Positions 45,315 through 53,771 of a stretch of 64,000 nt of DNA are shown one piece after another. The DNA is from Flexicrinis sp001567485 (GTDB lineage: Bacteria > Chloroflexota > Anaerolineae > Aggregatilineales > Phototrophicaceae): contig SZPI01000003.1 of NCBI GenBank assembly GCA_030263635.1, forward strand, positions 3,010-67,009, given 5' to 3'. Below the pieces are notes generated by a model. The model did not search any database and had not been told where the DNA came from. It saw nothing but the letters and a program-made list of their open reading frames with translations. Each line of letters begins with the position of its first letter. The stretch's first letter is position 1. The translations under genes and the position numbers were made by a program.

Positions 45315-46256
45315 CTAAACGTCGAACTCGGCCGGCCACAAGATGCGTCCGGGGATGCGCTGTCCGCGCCGCATAAGCGCCATATAGCTGTCGAACATGC
45401 TCGGAGTCAAGGCGCGCGCCATGCAGTGCGGGTCGGCCCGATAGCTCCAATCCCCGTATTCGCTCAACACGCGCGCCGACCCACTGCGAGGATGCAGCGG
45501 CAGCGCTAATGATCTGCCCTGCCCCAACGCCGCGGCGATCTCTACCGAGGCGTTGACATCCCGTGCGAGGAACATACGCACCTGACCGGGTTCGTCCGCG
45601 GATACCCGCGTGTAACCCACGATCTTGCCATCACGCAGATACACGCTGCATGTGATTCGCGGGTTCGGACTCAACCATGCCGACAGATCGTCATCGGGAA
45701 CCACCGACAGATCGACCCCGGCCTCCTCGATTCGCCACAGGGCCATGAGCGCAGGTTCGTCACCGGCCTGCACCGGGCGCGCCTCGACGGCGCCCTCGAA
45801 CAGATGGAGGGCCGCGCCGGCGCGCAGCGTCAGCGTCGAGAACCCGAACGCATTCCCGACATAACCGAACCGCGGATAATACGTGTCGTGTCCCAGCAGC
45901 ACCACGAATGGATAGCCGAGGGTACGGGCCAAATCGTCGCCAGCCCGCATCAGCACTGAGCCAACGCCGCGGCCCTGCCATTCCGGCAGAACGCCCAACG
46001 GGCCGAGAATCAAGGCGCCGATGTCCTGCCCCATCACGCGCAGCGTGCGCGGTGAGTACAGCACATGCCCGACGATCCGCCCGCCCGTCTCAGCGACCAA
46101 CGACAGCTTCGGCTCGAAACAATACCGCTGCCGATGCAGCGCGACGATCTTTGCTTCCGCCTGTCGATTCTCAAAGGCGTGGTAGTGAACATCCGCGATG
46201 GCGAGGTAGTCGTTGATCGACTCCTGCCGGACAGTAACCGCCGATGTCGAGAACAC
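45315..46256 (-). CDS. GNAT-family acetyltransferase (Eis/YhbS-like)
   Basis: A 313-residue protein with a GNAT domain in the N-terminal half: the acetyl-CoA loop is QGRGVGSVLM and PRFGY is typical of the YhbS/Eis group. A second alpha/beta region follows (about 165-310), as in two-domain Eis-like enzymes. The acceptor is unknown. It is a single gene convergent with dnaJ. Confidence 0.85.
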   Translation of the reverse strand: MFSTSAVTVRQESINDYLAIADVHYHAFENRQAEAKIVALHRQRYCFEPKLSLVAETGGRIVGHVLYSPRTLRVMGQDIGALILGPLGVLPEWQGRGVGSVLMRAGDDLARTLGYPFVVLLGHDTYYPRFGYVGNAFGFSTLTLRAGAALHLFEGAVEARPVQAGDEPALMALWRIEEAGVDLSVVPDDDLSAWLSPNPRITCSVYLRDGKIVGYTRVSADEPGQVRMFLARDVNASVEIAAALGQGRSLALPLHPRSGSARVLSEYGDWSYRADPHCMARALTPSMFDSYMALMRRGQRIPGRILWPAEFDV

Positions 46257-46317
46257 GCTTCGTTCCTCCGTGGTTCACTTCAGTTTGCACTAAGGGCATC
46301 GCCGCGGTGGATATGCG

Positions 46318-46917
46318 CTATCGCCGCTTCAGTTGTTCAAGCGCGCGTTCATAATCCTCGCGCGAGAGCTGCCCGCTCCGGTACGCCGCATCCAACTGCG
46401 CCTTGAGCGCGTCGATCATCGACTGCCCCTGCCCACCAGCGTTGGTCGGGTTGAACGGCCGTTCCACGCCGACGATACGACGGGCTGAGCGCGATCCGCT
46501 GCGCGCGGCCATCAGCACGCCGACGATAATCAGTACAATGCCGCCGCCGGTGAGCGCAAACGAGCCGATGCCGCCCGCAAGCAGCGATCCGACCGGGCCG
46601 CCGAACGACGTGGCTCCTCCGATAATGTTCTTGACGACCGCGGCCGTCACATCGCGGCGCTCACCCGCGCCCGATACACAGTAGTACAACGTGGTGCGGC
46701 CGGTGCCCGATGTCGAGCTTGTCCCGGTACGCGTGGACGCCCCCTGTTCGACCTCAAGCGTCTCGCCCGCGTTACAGTATTCGGCGGCGGTCGGCTCGGT
46801 TATGACGTTCTGCGTAAATGAACTGATGTCGCGCATGAAATCGAACGACGATACGAACGGCAGCGCGATCCCCGCGATCAGTACAAGGACACCGATAACG
46901 ACCAGAATACGTCCCAT
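46318..46917 (-). CDS. membrane protein with C-terminal SHOCT domain
   Basis: ATG at 46917 (MGRILVVIGVLVLIAG); the longer open frame upstream is not protein-like. The 199-residue protein has a transmembrane helix at each side of a central extracytoplasmic region with Cys pairs (EYCN and YYCVSG), then a basic linker and a SHOCT-like motif near the C-terminus (IDALKAQLDAAYRSGQLSRE). SHOCT domains are small helical modules found on many membrane proteins. Function unknown. Confidence 0.8.
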   Translation of the reverse strand: MGRILVVIGVLVLIAGIALPFVSSFDFMRDISSFTQNVITEPTAAEYCNAGETLEVEQGASTRTGTSSTSGTGRTTLYYCVSGAGERRDVTAAVVKNIIGGATSFGGPVGSLLAGGIGSFALTGGGIVLIIVGVLMAARSGSRSARRIVGVERPFNPTNAGGQGQSMIDALKAQLDAAYRSGQLSREDYERALEQLKRR

Positions 46918-47087
46918 GGCAGCCCCCTGACGCCATCTGTATTCGCACAGTATACGGCCAGACCCGATGGCGCGCCGATCAGATTCGACAATTCTCCGCC
47001 GTCCAGTTGTGCATCGAGCCGCCGCCCCTTGCAGGATGCCTGTACAATACGATGAGAATCCGTCTGCGCGCCAAGGACATAACGACC

Positions 47088-47669
47088 TTGCCCGATATCG
47101 CACTCATCCGGCACTCGATCTCTCAACCAGTTCCCGGCGTTTCAGCACACACATGGGAGCTGACCGATCTCGGCGTTCAGCGGTGTGCCGCGCTTGCCGA
47201 CGCGCTCCGTCCCTATGCGCTCAGCCGGCTCGCGACCAGCGACGAGCCGAAGGCCGTGACCACCGCCGAAACGCTGCATACGCATCTCAATATCGCCGCG
47301 CCGTTGATTATCGAGCCGGCGTTTCGGGAAACACGCCGGGAGTCCGCGGCGTACTTCGACAATCTCGGCCTGTTTCGCAGCGCCATTCGAGAGGCGATGA
47401 AAGACGCCGAACACGTGATATTCGGCGAGGAAGCCTTCAACGCCGCGCGCATCCGGTTCACGACGGCGCTGGATGCGCTCATCGCCGCCCACCCCGGTGA
47501 ATCGCTGGGTGTCGTCACGCATGGAACGATCATGGCGATGGTGCTGACGCACTGGACGGGCGTGGATGCCTATTCGACATGGGCAGCCCTTGAGATGCCC
47601 GCCTTCGCTGTTGTCTCTGGCCCGGGACGACACCTCGTTGAGTTCAAGCCTGCATTGGATGTGCCATGA
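47088..47669 (+). CDS. histidine phosphatase superfamily protein
   Basis: Phosphoglycerate-mutase-like fold: the catalytic strand reads ALIRHS instead of the usual RHG, and the second catalytic His is in VVTHGTIMAM. I prefer the TTG at 47088 with AAGGA ten bases upstream; an ATG at 47052 is possible but lies almost on a TACAAT element at 47043-47048. About 193 residues. The substrate cannot be assigned. The stop overlaps the next start (ATGA). Confidence 0.78.
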   Translation: MPDIALIRHSISQPVPGVSAHTWELTDLGVQRCAALADALRPYALSRLATSDEPKAVTTAETLHTHLNIAAPLIIEPAFRETRRESAAYFDNLGLFRSAIREAMKDAEHVIFGEEAFNAARIRFTTALDALIAAHPGESLGVVTHGTIMAMVLTHWTGVDAYSTWAALEMPAFAVVSGPGRHLVEFKPALDVP

Positions 47670-48313
47670 GCGATCCTGAAGACAAGAACGAGAGCTGGAT
47701 CCCGTTCCTCACGGTGAACGTCCCGCCGAGGTTTGTGATTCGCACCATGCGCCCCGCCTCAGCATACGCCGCCAGTCTGTTCGGAAAGCAGCCCGATCCG
47801 GACGCGCTGGTGATCGACGTCGTGGAACACGGCGTGTTTGGCAGCGGCGCGCATCCGACGACACAGCTTTGTTTGACGTTACTGGCGGATATGGTCAGGC
47901 CGGAGAGCCGCGTGCTGGATTTGGGATGCGGCTCGGGCATCCTGGGGATTGGCGCGGCGCGTCTCGGCGCAGCGAGCGTGCAGGCCATGGATATCGAGCC
48001 GGCCGCCGTCCTGCATAGTCAAGACAACGCCGTCCGCAACGCCGTCGCAGATCGAATGGACGTCCGGCTCGGCAGCATCGACACCGCCGACGGCCCGTTC
48101 GACGTGATCGTGGCGAACCTCCTGCTGCCGATCTTCAAGCTGTTGATCGGCCCGATCGCGGACGCGCTCGCCCCGCGCGGACAGGTGATTTGCAGCGGCG
48201 TCCTCGACGTTCAAACAGATCGGCTGGCCGCGCTTGCCACAGCGCACGGACTCACGTTGGTTCGCAGCGTTTCTCAGCGGGGGTGGTGCGCGATGGTCTT
48301 CGCGCACGCATAG
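47666..48313 (+). CDS. PrmA-like SAM-dependent methyltransferase (short)
   Basis: 215-residue protein with FGSGAHPTTQ and the SAM-binding motif VLDLGCGSGILGIGAARLGA, plus VIVANLLLPI near the active site, closely like PrmA. It lacks the N-terminal domain that in PrmA recognises ribosomal protein L11, which the second PrmA at 49238-50137 has. It could methylate another protein. It is translationally coupled to the phosphatase gene by ATGA. Confidence 0.85.
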   Translation: MSDPEDKNESWIPFLTVNVPPRFVIRTMRPASAYAASLFGKQPDPDALVIDVVEHGVFGSGAHPTTQLCLTLLADMVRPESRVLDLGCGSGILGIGAARLGAASVQAMDIEPAAVLHSQDNAVRNAVADRMDVRLGSIDTADGPFDVIVANLLLPIFKLLIGPIADALAPRGQVICSGVLDVQTDRLAALATAHGLTLVRSVSQRGWCAMVFAHA

Positions 48314-48328
48314 CAGCGGCCGGCGAAT

Positions 48329-48359
48329 TTGATGCCAGCATCCCGAATCCGCTTACAAT
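48329..48359 (+). promoter_or_regulatory. weak promoter before the 259-residue membrane protein
   Basis: TTGATG (48329-48334) and TACAAT (48354-48359) with a long 19-base spacer, about 90 bases before the start at 48447. Confidence 0.35.
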
Positions 48360-48446
48360 GTGAGAAGGGCTGTTACGCTGTCCGTCTCCGGTGCTGGGAT
48401 AAAGCGTTTCAGCGAGCTGGTTATCATCTTCACTGAGAGGGACAAG

Positions 48447-49226
48447 ATGAACCCCCGTCTTCGCTTATTACTGACTGTTGTTGCCGCTGTTCAAGCCGTG
48501 CTGTCCATTGGGTTCACGATGCAAGTTCCGGCCATCACCGGACTGTGGCCGTTTCCGGGGACGACCGCGCTGTCATTCACGTTCATCGCGTCGATTTTCG
48601 GCGCGGCAGCGGCGTCCACGTTCTGGTGCGTATGGATCAATGACCCCGCGTCCGTGGCTGGGGTCGCACTCGATTATGTCGTGATCTTCGCGCCGGCCGT
48701 CCTCTTCGCCCTCGCGGTCAACAGCGCTGAAGCGAACACGATCCCATTTGCGATTGCTTCGGTTGTCAGCGTGGCGTTCGGCGTTTGGCTGCTAACTCAG
48801 TCATGGGGCAAGCGATATCGCGACCTGTATCCGACGCCGCGACCGATCCTGATTGCGTTCGTTGTCTTTATCGGCGCGCTGATCATCGCGGGCGGCGCGC
48901 TCGTCCTCAAGACTCCCGGAATCATGCCGTGGCAGATCACACCCGATCTATCGGTGCTGTTCGGCGCGATGTTCCTCGGCGCTGCGGTGTATTTCGCATA
49001 CGGCCTATACAAGCGGTACTGGTCGAACGCAGGCGGACAGCTCGCCGGCTTCCTCGTCTACGACTTATTCCTGATCGTCCCGTTTTTTCAGCGGTTCGGG
49101 ACTATCTCCGACACTCTGCGCGTGAGCCTCACCATCTATACGGCGGTCGTCACCCTCAGCGCGCTGCTGGCGCTATACTATCTGTTCATTCACGGCCCGA
49201 CCCGCATCCTCCGGCCAACCCGGTAG
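48447..49226 (+). CDS. polytopic membrane protein
   Basis: ATG at 48447 preceded by GAGAGGG. The 259-residue product has about seven or eight transmembrane helices with short loops, and no recognised motif. It lies 11 bp before prmA on the same strand, probably cotranscribed. Function unknown. Confidence 0.75.
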   Translation: MNPRLRLLLTVVAAVQAVLSIGFTMQVPAITGLWPFPGTTALSFTFIASIFGAAAASTFWCVWINDPASVAGVALDYVVIFAPAVLFALAVNSAEANTIPFAIASVVSVAFGVWLLTQSWGKRYRDLYPTPRPILIAFVVFIGALIIAGGALVLKTPGIMPWQITPDLSVLFGAMFLGAAVYFAYGLYKRYWSNAGGQLAGFLVYDLFLIVPFFQRFGTISDTLRVSLTIYTAVVTLSALLALYYLFIHGPTRILRPTR

Positions 49227-49237
49227 AAAGCCCCGGC

Positions 49238-50137
49238 ATGCACTGGATCGAAGTCTCCGTCACGCTTCCCCCCAACCTCGCCGACTTGGCCGCCAGTGTG
49301 CTCGAGGACTTCGGCCATCAGGGCGTGTCCATCGAACGCGACGATATTCAGCCTGACCACTGGGACGAGGGCGAACTGCCCCCGCCGGACAAGTCCATCG
49401 TGCGCGCGTATATGGTGGCGGATCCCCGCGCCGAAGCGGCCCGTCTGGAGATCGACGCGGCGCTCGCCGCCTACGGTCTGCCGCCGGCGGTGTACCAGCG
49501 CGTCGATGATCAGGACTGGGCGGAGGCGTGGAAGGCACACTATCACACAACCCGGATTGGCCGCCGGTTCGTCGTGCGGCCGGTGTGGGAGGACTATACG
49601 CCTGAAGCCGGCGACCTCGTCATCGCGCTTGATCCCGGCATGGCGTTCGGCACCGGTACCCACGCGACGACTCGCTTGTGCTTGATGTCCATGGAGGATT
49701 TGATGCGGCCCGGCCTGAGCGTGCTCGACCTCGGCTGTGGGTCGGGGATCCTCGCCATCGGGGCCGTCCTGCTCGGCGCGGCGCACGTCACCGCCGTCGA
49801 TATCGACCCGGTCGCCGCCGACATCACGCGCGAGAACGCCGAAGCCAACGGCGTCGCGGATCGCATCACGGCCATGCACGGCTCGCTCGAGTCCGTGCGC
49901 ACGTCGGCGCGGCGGTTCGACGTGCTGCTGGCGAACATCCTCGCGCGGATCATCATCGAGATGTGCGATCACGGGCTTGGCGACATTGTGCGCCCCGGCG
50001 GCGTGGCGATCTTCAGCGGGATCATCACCGAACAGGTCACAGATGTGTCGGCCGCGCTCAACCGTGCGGGGTATCGGGTCACCGCCGTTCGCACCGAAGG
50101 CGACTGGGTAAGCATTGAGGCGACGCGGCCCGCGTGA
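49238..50137 (+). CDS. prmA: ribosomal protein L11 methyltransferase
   Basis: 299 residues, full length. The N-terminal domain (about 1-95, including DDQDWAEAWKAHYH) is followed by FGTGTHATTRLCL, the SAM motif VLDLGCGSGILAIGAVLLGA, an acidic VTAVDIDPVA and LLANILARIII. It trimethylates lysines of L11. A shorter paralogue lies 0.9 kb upstream. Confidence 0.95.
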   Translation: MHWIEVSVTLPPNLADLAASVLEDFGHQGVSIERDDIQPDHWDEGELPPPDKSIVRAYMVADPRAEAARLEIDAALAAYGLPPAVYQRVDDQDWAEAWKAHYHTTRIGRRFVVRPVWEDYTPEAGDLVIALDPGMAFGTGTHATTRLCLMSMEDLMRPGLSVLDLGCGSGILAIGAVLLGAAHVTAVDIDPVAADITRENAEANGVADRITAMHGSLESVRTSARRFDVLLANILARIIIEMCDHGLGDIVRPGGVAIFSGIITEQVTDVSAALNRAGYRVTAVRTEGDWVSIEATRPA

Positions 50138-50221
50138 GACGGGCATAGCGCGCCGTGTTCACGCTATACTTACGCATTCTAGCGGCGGCGAATGACACAC
50201 GCGGCGTGAGGAACGGTGCGG

Positions 50222-51733
50222 ATGACGAACACTGTAAGCCCAAAACCACGCGGGAGCCTGCTCTCGCTGTCCAGTCAACCCGTGTTGTCCGGCGCGCTGA
50301 TCTTCGCCGTCAGCGCGGTGATCCTCAGCGTGTTGATCTTCGCGTCGAACGGCTTCAACGGCGTCGATGGTTACTATCATGCGCGCGTCTCGGATTTGAT
50401 CCTCGTCCAGCGCAGGCTGGCGCTTGATTTCCCGTGGCTTCCGCTGACGATCCTCAGCCCGGAGCGCTTCGTCGATCACCATCTGCTGTATCACCTGTAC
50501 CTTGCGCCGTGGTCGCATTGGGGCGGCGTGACCGGCGCGAAGCTGGGCCAGATCGTCGTTGCGTCCGGCGTGTTTGTGATGCTGTGGGCGGTGCTGCGCG
50601 CGTGCCGGGTTCGTCTGCCGGCGCTGTGGGCGATGGCGCTGTTCGCCATGTCTTTCCACTTCCTCTACCGCCTGCTGATGGTTCGCACACAGGGCGCGGC
50701 CTTACTGCTGCTGCTGGCGGCATGCTACATCCTGCTGAAGCGGCGTCCTCGCTGGATGCTGCCGCTGTCGTTCGCGTTTGTGTGGCTGTATAACGGCTTT
50801 ATCCTCATGCCCGTATTCGCCGGCCTCTACGTCGTCGCGGACTGGATCGGCACGCGGCGGCTGAATCCGTGGCCGGTGATCTACAGCGTGGCCGGGCTTG
50901 CGCTGGGATTGATCGTCAACCCGTACTTCCCACAGAATATCGGGTTCATCCTCGATCACCTCGGTGCGAAAGTGGACATCGCCGGCAGTGTCGAAGTTGG
51001 CAACGAGTGGTACCCGTACAAGTGGGATGAACTGCTCATCAGCGCGTTTGGGTCGCTCATCGCGTTGGGCGCCGGGTTGATCGGGTTCGTCTGGCGGCGT
51101 GATGTCCGCGATCGCGTTTCGTGGATGCTGCTGTTCGCGGCGCTGCTGACGCTGTTCATGCTGCTGCGTTCGCGGCGATTTGTCGAGTATTACCCGCCGT
51201 TCGCGCTGTTGTTCGCCGCGGTCATTTGGGGACGTCCGTCCGTGTATCGGCTGTGGCGCTTCCGTCCCCGGCTGGCGAAGATGGCGGGCGTGCTGACGCT
51301 GGTCGCAGGCACGATGTTAGGCACGATCACGTTCATCGCCACGTATACGACCATGGCCGATGAGCCGGATGTCACGGCGCTGGCCGGCGCGGCCGACTGG
51401 CTCGAAGCGAACACGCCCGCCGGTTCGCTGGTGTTTCAGACGGACTACGACGATTTCACGCGGCTGTTCTTCAACAATACGTCGAATACTTATCTGAATG
51501 GGCTGGACACGACCTATCTGCTGGAAGCCAATCCCGACCTGTGGCAGGCATGGACGCGCATCCGACTCGGCGAGACGCCTCACCCGTCGAGCGTAATCCG
51601 TGACCAGTTCGGTACGCGCTTCGTCGTCAGCGGTGTCGATGCCGAGGCGTTCATCGCACAGGCGAGCGCCGACCCGTCGATGCGCGTAGTGTACGAGGAC
51701 GCATACGCGCTCGTGTGGGAGATCGCAGAGTAG
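50222..51733 (+). CDS. STT3-like GT-C membrane protein
   Basis: ATG at 50222, nine bases after GAGGA. A 503-residue protein with about 11 transmembrane helices. The first luminal loop has GVDGYYHARVSDLI and FVDHHLLYHL, similar to the D-x-YYH and acidic/His motifs of STT3/AglB-type oligosaccharyl transferases, and a soluble C-terminal segment (about 385-503) follows the last helix. It is much shorter than typical STT3. It may move a lipid-linked sugar, but the acceptor is unknown. A TATACT element is at 50165-50170. Confidence 0.7.
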   Translation: MTNTVSPKPRGSLLSLSSQPVLSGALIFAVSAVILSVLIFASNGFNGVDGYYHARVSDLILVQRRLALDFPWLPLTILSPERFVDHHLLYHLYLAPWSHWGGVTGAKLGQIVVASGVFVMLWAVLRACRVRLPALWAMALFAMSFHFLYRLLMVRTQGAALLLLLAACYILLKRRPRWMLPLSFAFVWLYNGFILMPVFAGLYVVADWIGTRRLNPWPVIYSVAGLALGLIVNPYFPQNIGFILDHLGAKVDIAGSVEVGNEWYPYKWDELLISAFGSLIALGAGLIGFVWRRDVRDRVSWMLLFAALLTLFMLLRSRRFVEYYPPFALLFAAVIWGRPSVYRLWRFRPRLAKMAGVLTLVAGTMLGTITFIATYTTMADEPDVTALAGAADWLEANTPAGSLVFQTDYDDFTRLFFNNTSNTYLNGLDTTYLLEANPDLWQAWTRIRLGETPHPSSVIRDQFGTRFVVSGVDAEAFIAQASADPSMRVVYEDAYALVWEIAE

Positions 51734-51754
51734 CGCACGGGTGGCGGGTTCGTC

Positions 51755-51783
51755 TTGACGTGATCTGCGGAGACTGATACACT
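51755..51783 (+). promoter_or_regulatory. tRNA-Glu promoter
   Basis: TTGACG (51755-51760) and TACACT (51778-51783) with a 17-base spacer and a TGa extension, 13 bases before the tRNA. Confidence 0.75.
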
Positions 51784-51795
51784 GCGATGCGTTAC

Positions 51796-51868
51796 GGCCC
51801 CATCGTCTAGCGGTCTAGGACACCACCCTTTCAAGGTGGATACACGGGTTCGAGTCCCGTTGGGGTCA
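51796..51868 (+). tRNA. tRNA-Glu (TTC)
   Basis: A cloverleaf can be drawn: acceptor GGCCCCA with TGGGGTC (one G-U pair), anticodon stem CCACC/GGTGG around CTTTCAA with anticodon TTC at 51830-51832, and T-arm ACGGGTTCGAGTCCCGT. Discriminator is A; CCA is not encoded. A terminator follows. Confidence 0.96.
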
Positions 51869-51878
51869 ACAAAGTACC

Positions 51879-51912
51879 CAGCTCTTGAACAGGCTCAAGA
51901 GCTGTTTTATTT
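51879..51912 (+). terminator. intrinsic terminator after tRNA-Glu
   Basis: CAGCTCTTGA (51879-51888) pairs perfectly with TCAAGAGCTG (51895-51904) around a 6-base loop, followed by TTTTATTT. Confidence 0.95.
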
Positions 51913-51970
51913 CCCCCATCAGACTCCGCCGTACCTGCCCCGGTAAAACGCCCTCAGCACACGAGGGGTA

Positions 51971-52380
51971 TGAGTAATCACGAGTGCGGGCGACGATACA
52001 GTAGTTCAGATTTGGGACGTCGATTCAGGGTACACTCGTGCATGAGTTAGCCGGTCACAGCGACTTTATCTACAACGTCGCTTGGCGTCCCAACAGCACC
52101 CGACTGAGCCGGTGTTCGTAAGTCGAGAGATTCGGTCTCCCATCTTGCAGCGTTAGTCGAGCTATACGGCGCGACGGTTTCTCATCACTCATCACTTTCA
52201 ACTTCGCGCTTAGCGAGCGCCGAGCAGCATCAGGCAGCCGGGCCGATCTATGACTTGAGCTGGCGACCGGACGGAAGCACGCTCGCATATACTGACGGCG
52301 GACGCGGGTACATGGACGAATATCTGCGAATGACTGATCTACGTTCGACGTGTCGTCCAGCACATCTCAATCAGACGCGC
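51971..52380 (+). pseudogene. fragmented WD40-repeat gene, interrupted by a dispersed repeat
   Basis: Three fragments of WD40 propeller remain in different frames. The first reads VITSAGDDTVVQIWDVDSG (51974-52030) and soon stops. The second, in another frame, reads VHELAGHSDFIYNVAWRPNS (about 52038-52097). The third, after a 107-bp repeat, reads GPIYDLSWRPDGSTLAYTDGG (about 52239-52301). The fragments follow the normal order of blade elements, so a propeller gene has decayed by at least one frameshift and a repeat insertion. Confidence 0.8.
52107..52213. repeat. dispersed repeat, copy 2 (107 bp)
   Basis: Matches 20269-20382 with scattered substitutions and a 7-base shorter TCATCACT part. Here the inverted repeat has one mismatch (CAGCGT versus ACGGCG). 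It interrupts the WD40 remnant between two blades, suggesting insertion into the gene. Confidence 0.85.
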
Positions 52381-52396
52381 GCCCTGAGCCTCCGCC

Positions 52397-53674
52397 CTAC
52401 TGGCCGCAGAACTGGCCCACGGCATCGGCGAGCAGCGTATTGTCAAACGCCCCGTGCGCAAGCGCAGGGACATTTCCCCGGCTCTGGCAGGTCGGTTCGG
52501 TTTGCGTCAAGTCGAGCGCGATGAGCAGACTCACCACCGGCGCAGCGAACGACGTGCCCGCACGGAAAACCGCGTCGTCGAACAGGAACCATGCGCCCGG
52601 CACGCTGACATCACCGTTGTTGCTGTGCAGCCAGAAGCGCAGATCATCCCCTTCGTTGGCGCTGACGCTGATAACTTCCGGCCAGCGCGCGGGATAGAAG
52701 GGTTGGCGCTGCTTAAAGTTGCCAGACGACGCGACCGGCACAATGATCACATCCCGAATTTCGCGCAGATAATCACGCAGCGGGTCGGACTGGAGCGCGG
52801 TGTTATTGAACAGCTTGAGCACAGACAGATCGCGGCTGCGAAACTCGGGGACAGCGCGCTCTGGAGTCGGCGGGATCTCGACATCCTGCGGATCAAGCCG
52901 CGATTGGAGCAACTCGCTGCCCCGTGGCGATTCTTGATCGAGGCTCGTCAGCCCGCTTTCGTCAATGTAACCGACACGCGCATCTTCGAGGATGGAACGG
53001 ACGTAATCCGGATCGCCACCAATATGCTCGACAAGGGAGAGCCGGGTATTATCCCGCCGCGCGTTCGTGAAATCCGCGAAGTCAAAGCCCAGTTCCCGAT
53101 CAGTACACGGGATGAACACAAAGCTCATGTTGAGGACGAAGCGGCCGATTCCGCGTTCGCTGAGTTCACTGACCGCAGTTCGCAGTTCCGGAACGATCAG
53201 GTCAGAGCGATACCCTGCTTCATCGGCGATATTGACCTGCTGCAGGGTGATCAACGCGGCCGTGTCCGGCGCGAGCTGCCCGATGAGGTGCTCGAACACC
53301 TGCCAGACAAGCCAACCGTGCGACATGGGAAGCTCGCCGGCGCCATCGGATGAGAAATCATCAATCACGAGGATCGCGACCGGCTCAGTGCCCAATCCGG
53401 CATACGGCAGCGCCCCCATGATCCACTCCGGACTGGCGTCCAAGCCCTCGGCTACGATGTCCTCACCTTCCGGCGTCAGGCCCGCTTCGCCGGTCTCGCC
53501 CTCGGCGCCTGCCGTCCCGCTGAAGGCCTGACCGAGCACCTGATCGGGCGTCAGCGTACAGGCGCTTGTGCTCCGGACATGCCGCTGTGCGCCGGCCGCG
53601 GTCACGCTGAGGAATAGGGCGCAAATCGTGCAAATCAGGCAGAAGAAGCGTGCGGTCTTTGATGAGGTCAACAT
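52397..53674 (-). CDS. secreted subtilisin-like (S8) protease
   Basis: 425 residues with an N-terminal signal peptide (hydrophobic core about 8-27). The catalytic triad can be seen: Asp in ILVIDDF (D105 or D106), His in SHG (H119) and Ser375 in GTSFAAP. The oxyanion Asn is in VASSGN. The Asp and His are unusually close (about 14 residues), and a long segment lies between His and Asn. The start has GGAG upstream. Substrate unknown. It is on the same strand as the STAND gene, 97 bp downstream of it. Confidence 0.85.
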   Translation of the reverse strand: MLTSSKTARFFCLICTICALFLSVTAAGAQRHVRSTSACTLTPDQVLGQAFSGTAGAEGETGEAGLTPEGEDIVAEGLDASPEWIMGALPYAGLGTEPVAILVIDDFSSDGAGELPMSHGWLVWQVFEHLIGQLAPDTAALITLQQVNIADEAGYRSDLIVPELRTAVSELSERGIGRFVLNMSFVFIPCTDRELGFDFADFTNARRDNTRLSLVEHIGGDPDYVRSILEDARVGYIDESGLTSLDQESPRGSELLQSRLDPQDVEIPPTPERAVPEFRSRDLSVLKLFNNTALQSDPLRDYLREIRDVIIVPVASSGNFKQRQPFYPARWPEVISVSANEGDDLRFWLHSNNGDVSVPGAWFLFDDAVFRAGTSFAAPVVSLLIALDLTQTEPTCQSRGNVPALAHGAFDNTLLADAVGQFCGQ

Positions 53675-53771
53675 CGGCGTATCTCCTGACCGGCTAGCGG
53701 CGGTTTTGGATTCTCAGGTGGGGCGGCGCTGTTCACACGTCGGCCGGCAGGCAGATGCCCGCCCCGTCCCC

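Noticed and set aside
52454..53353. 299-residue plus-strand frame opposite the subtilase gene
   Set aside because: Antisense shadow; subtilase active-site motifs and a signal peptide support the minus strand.
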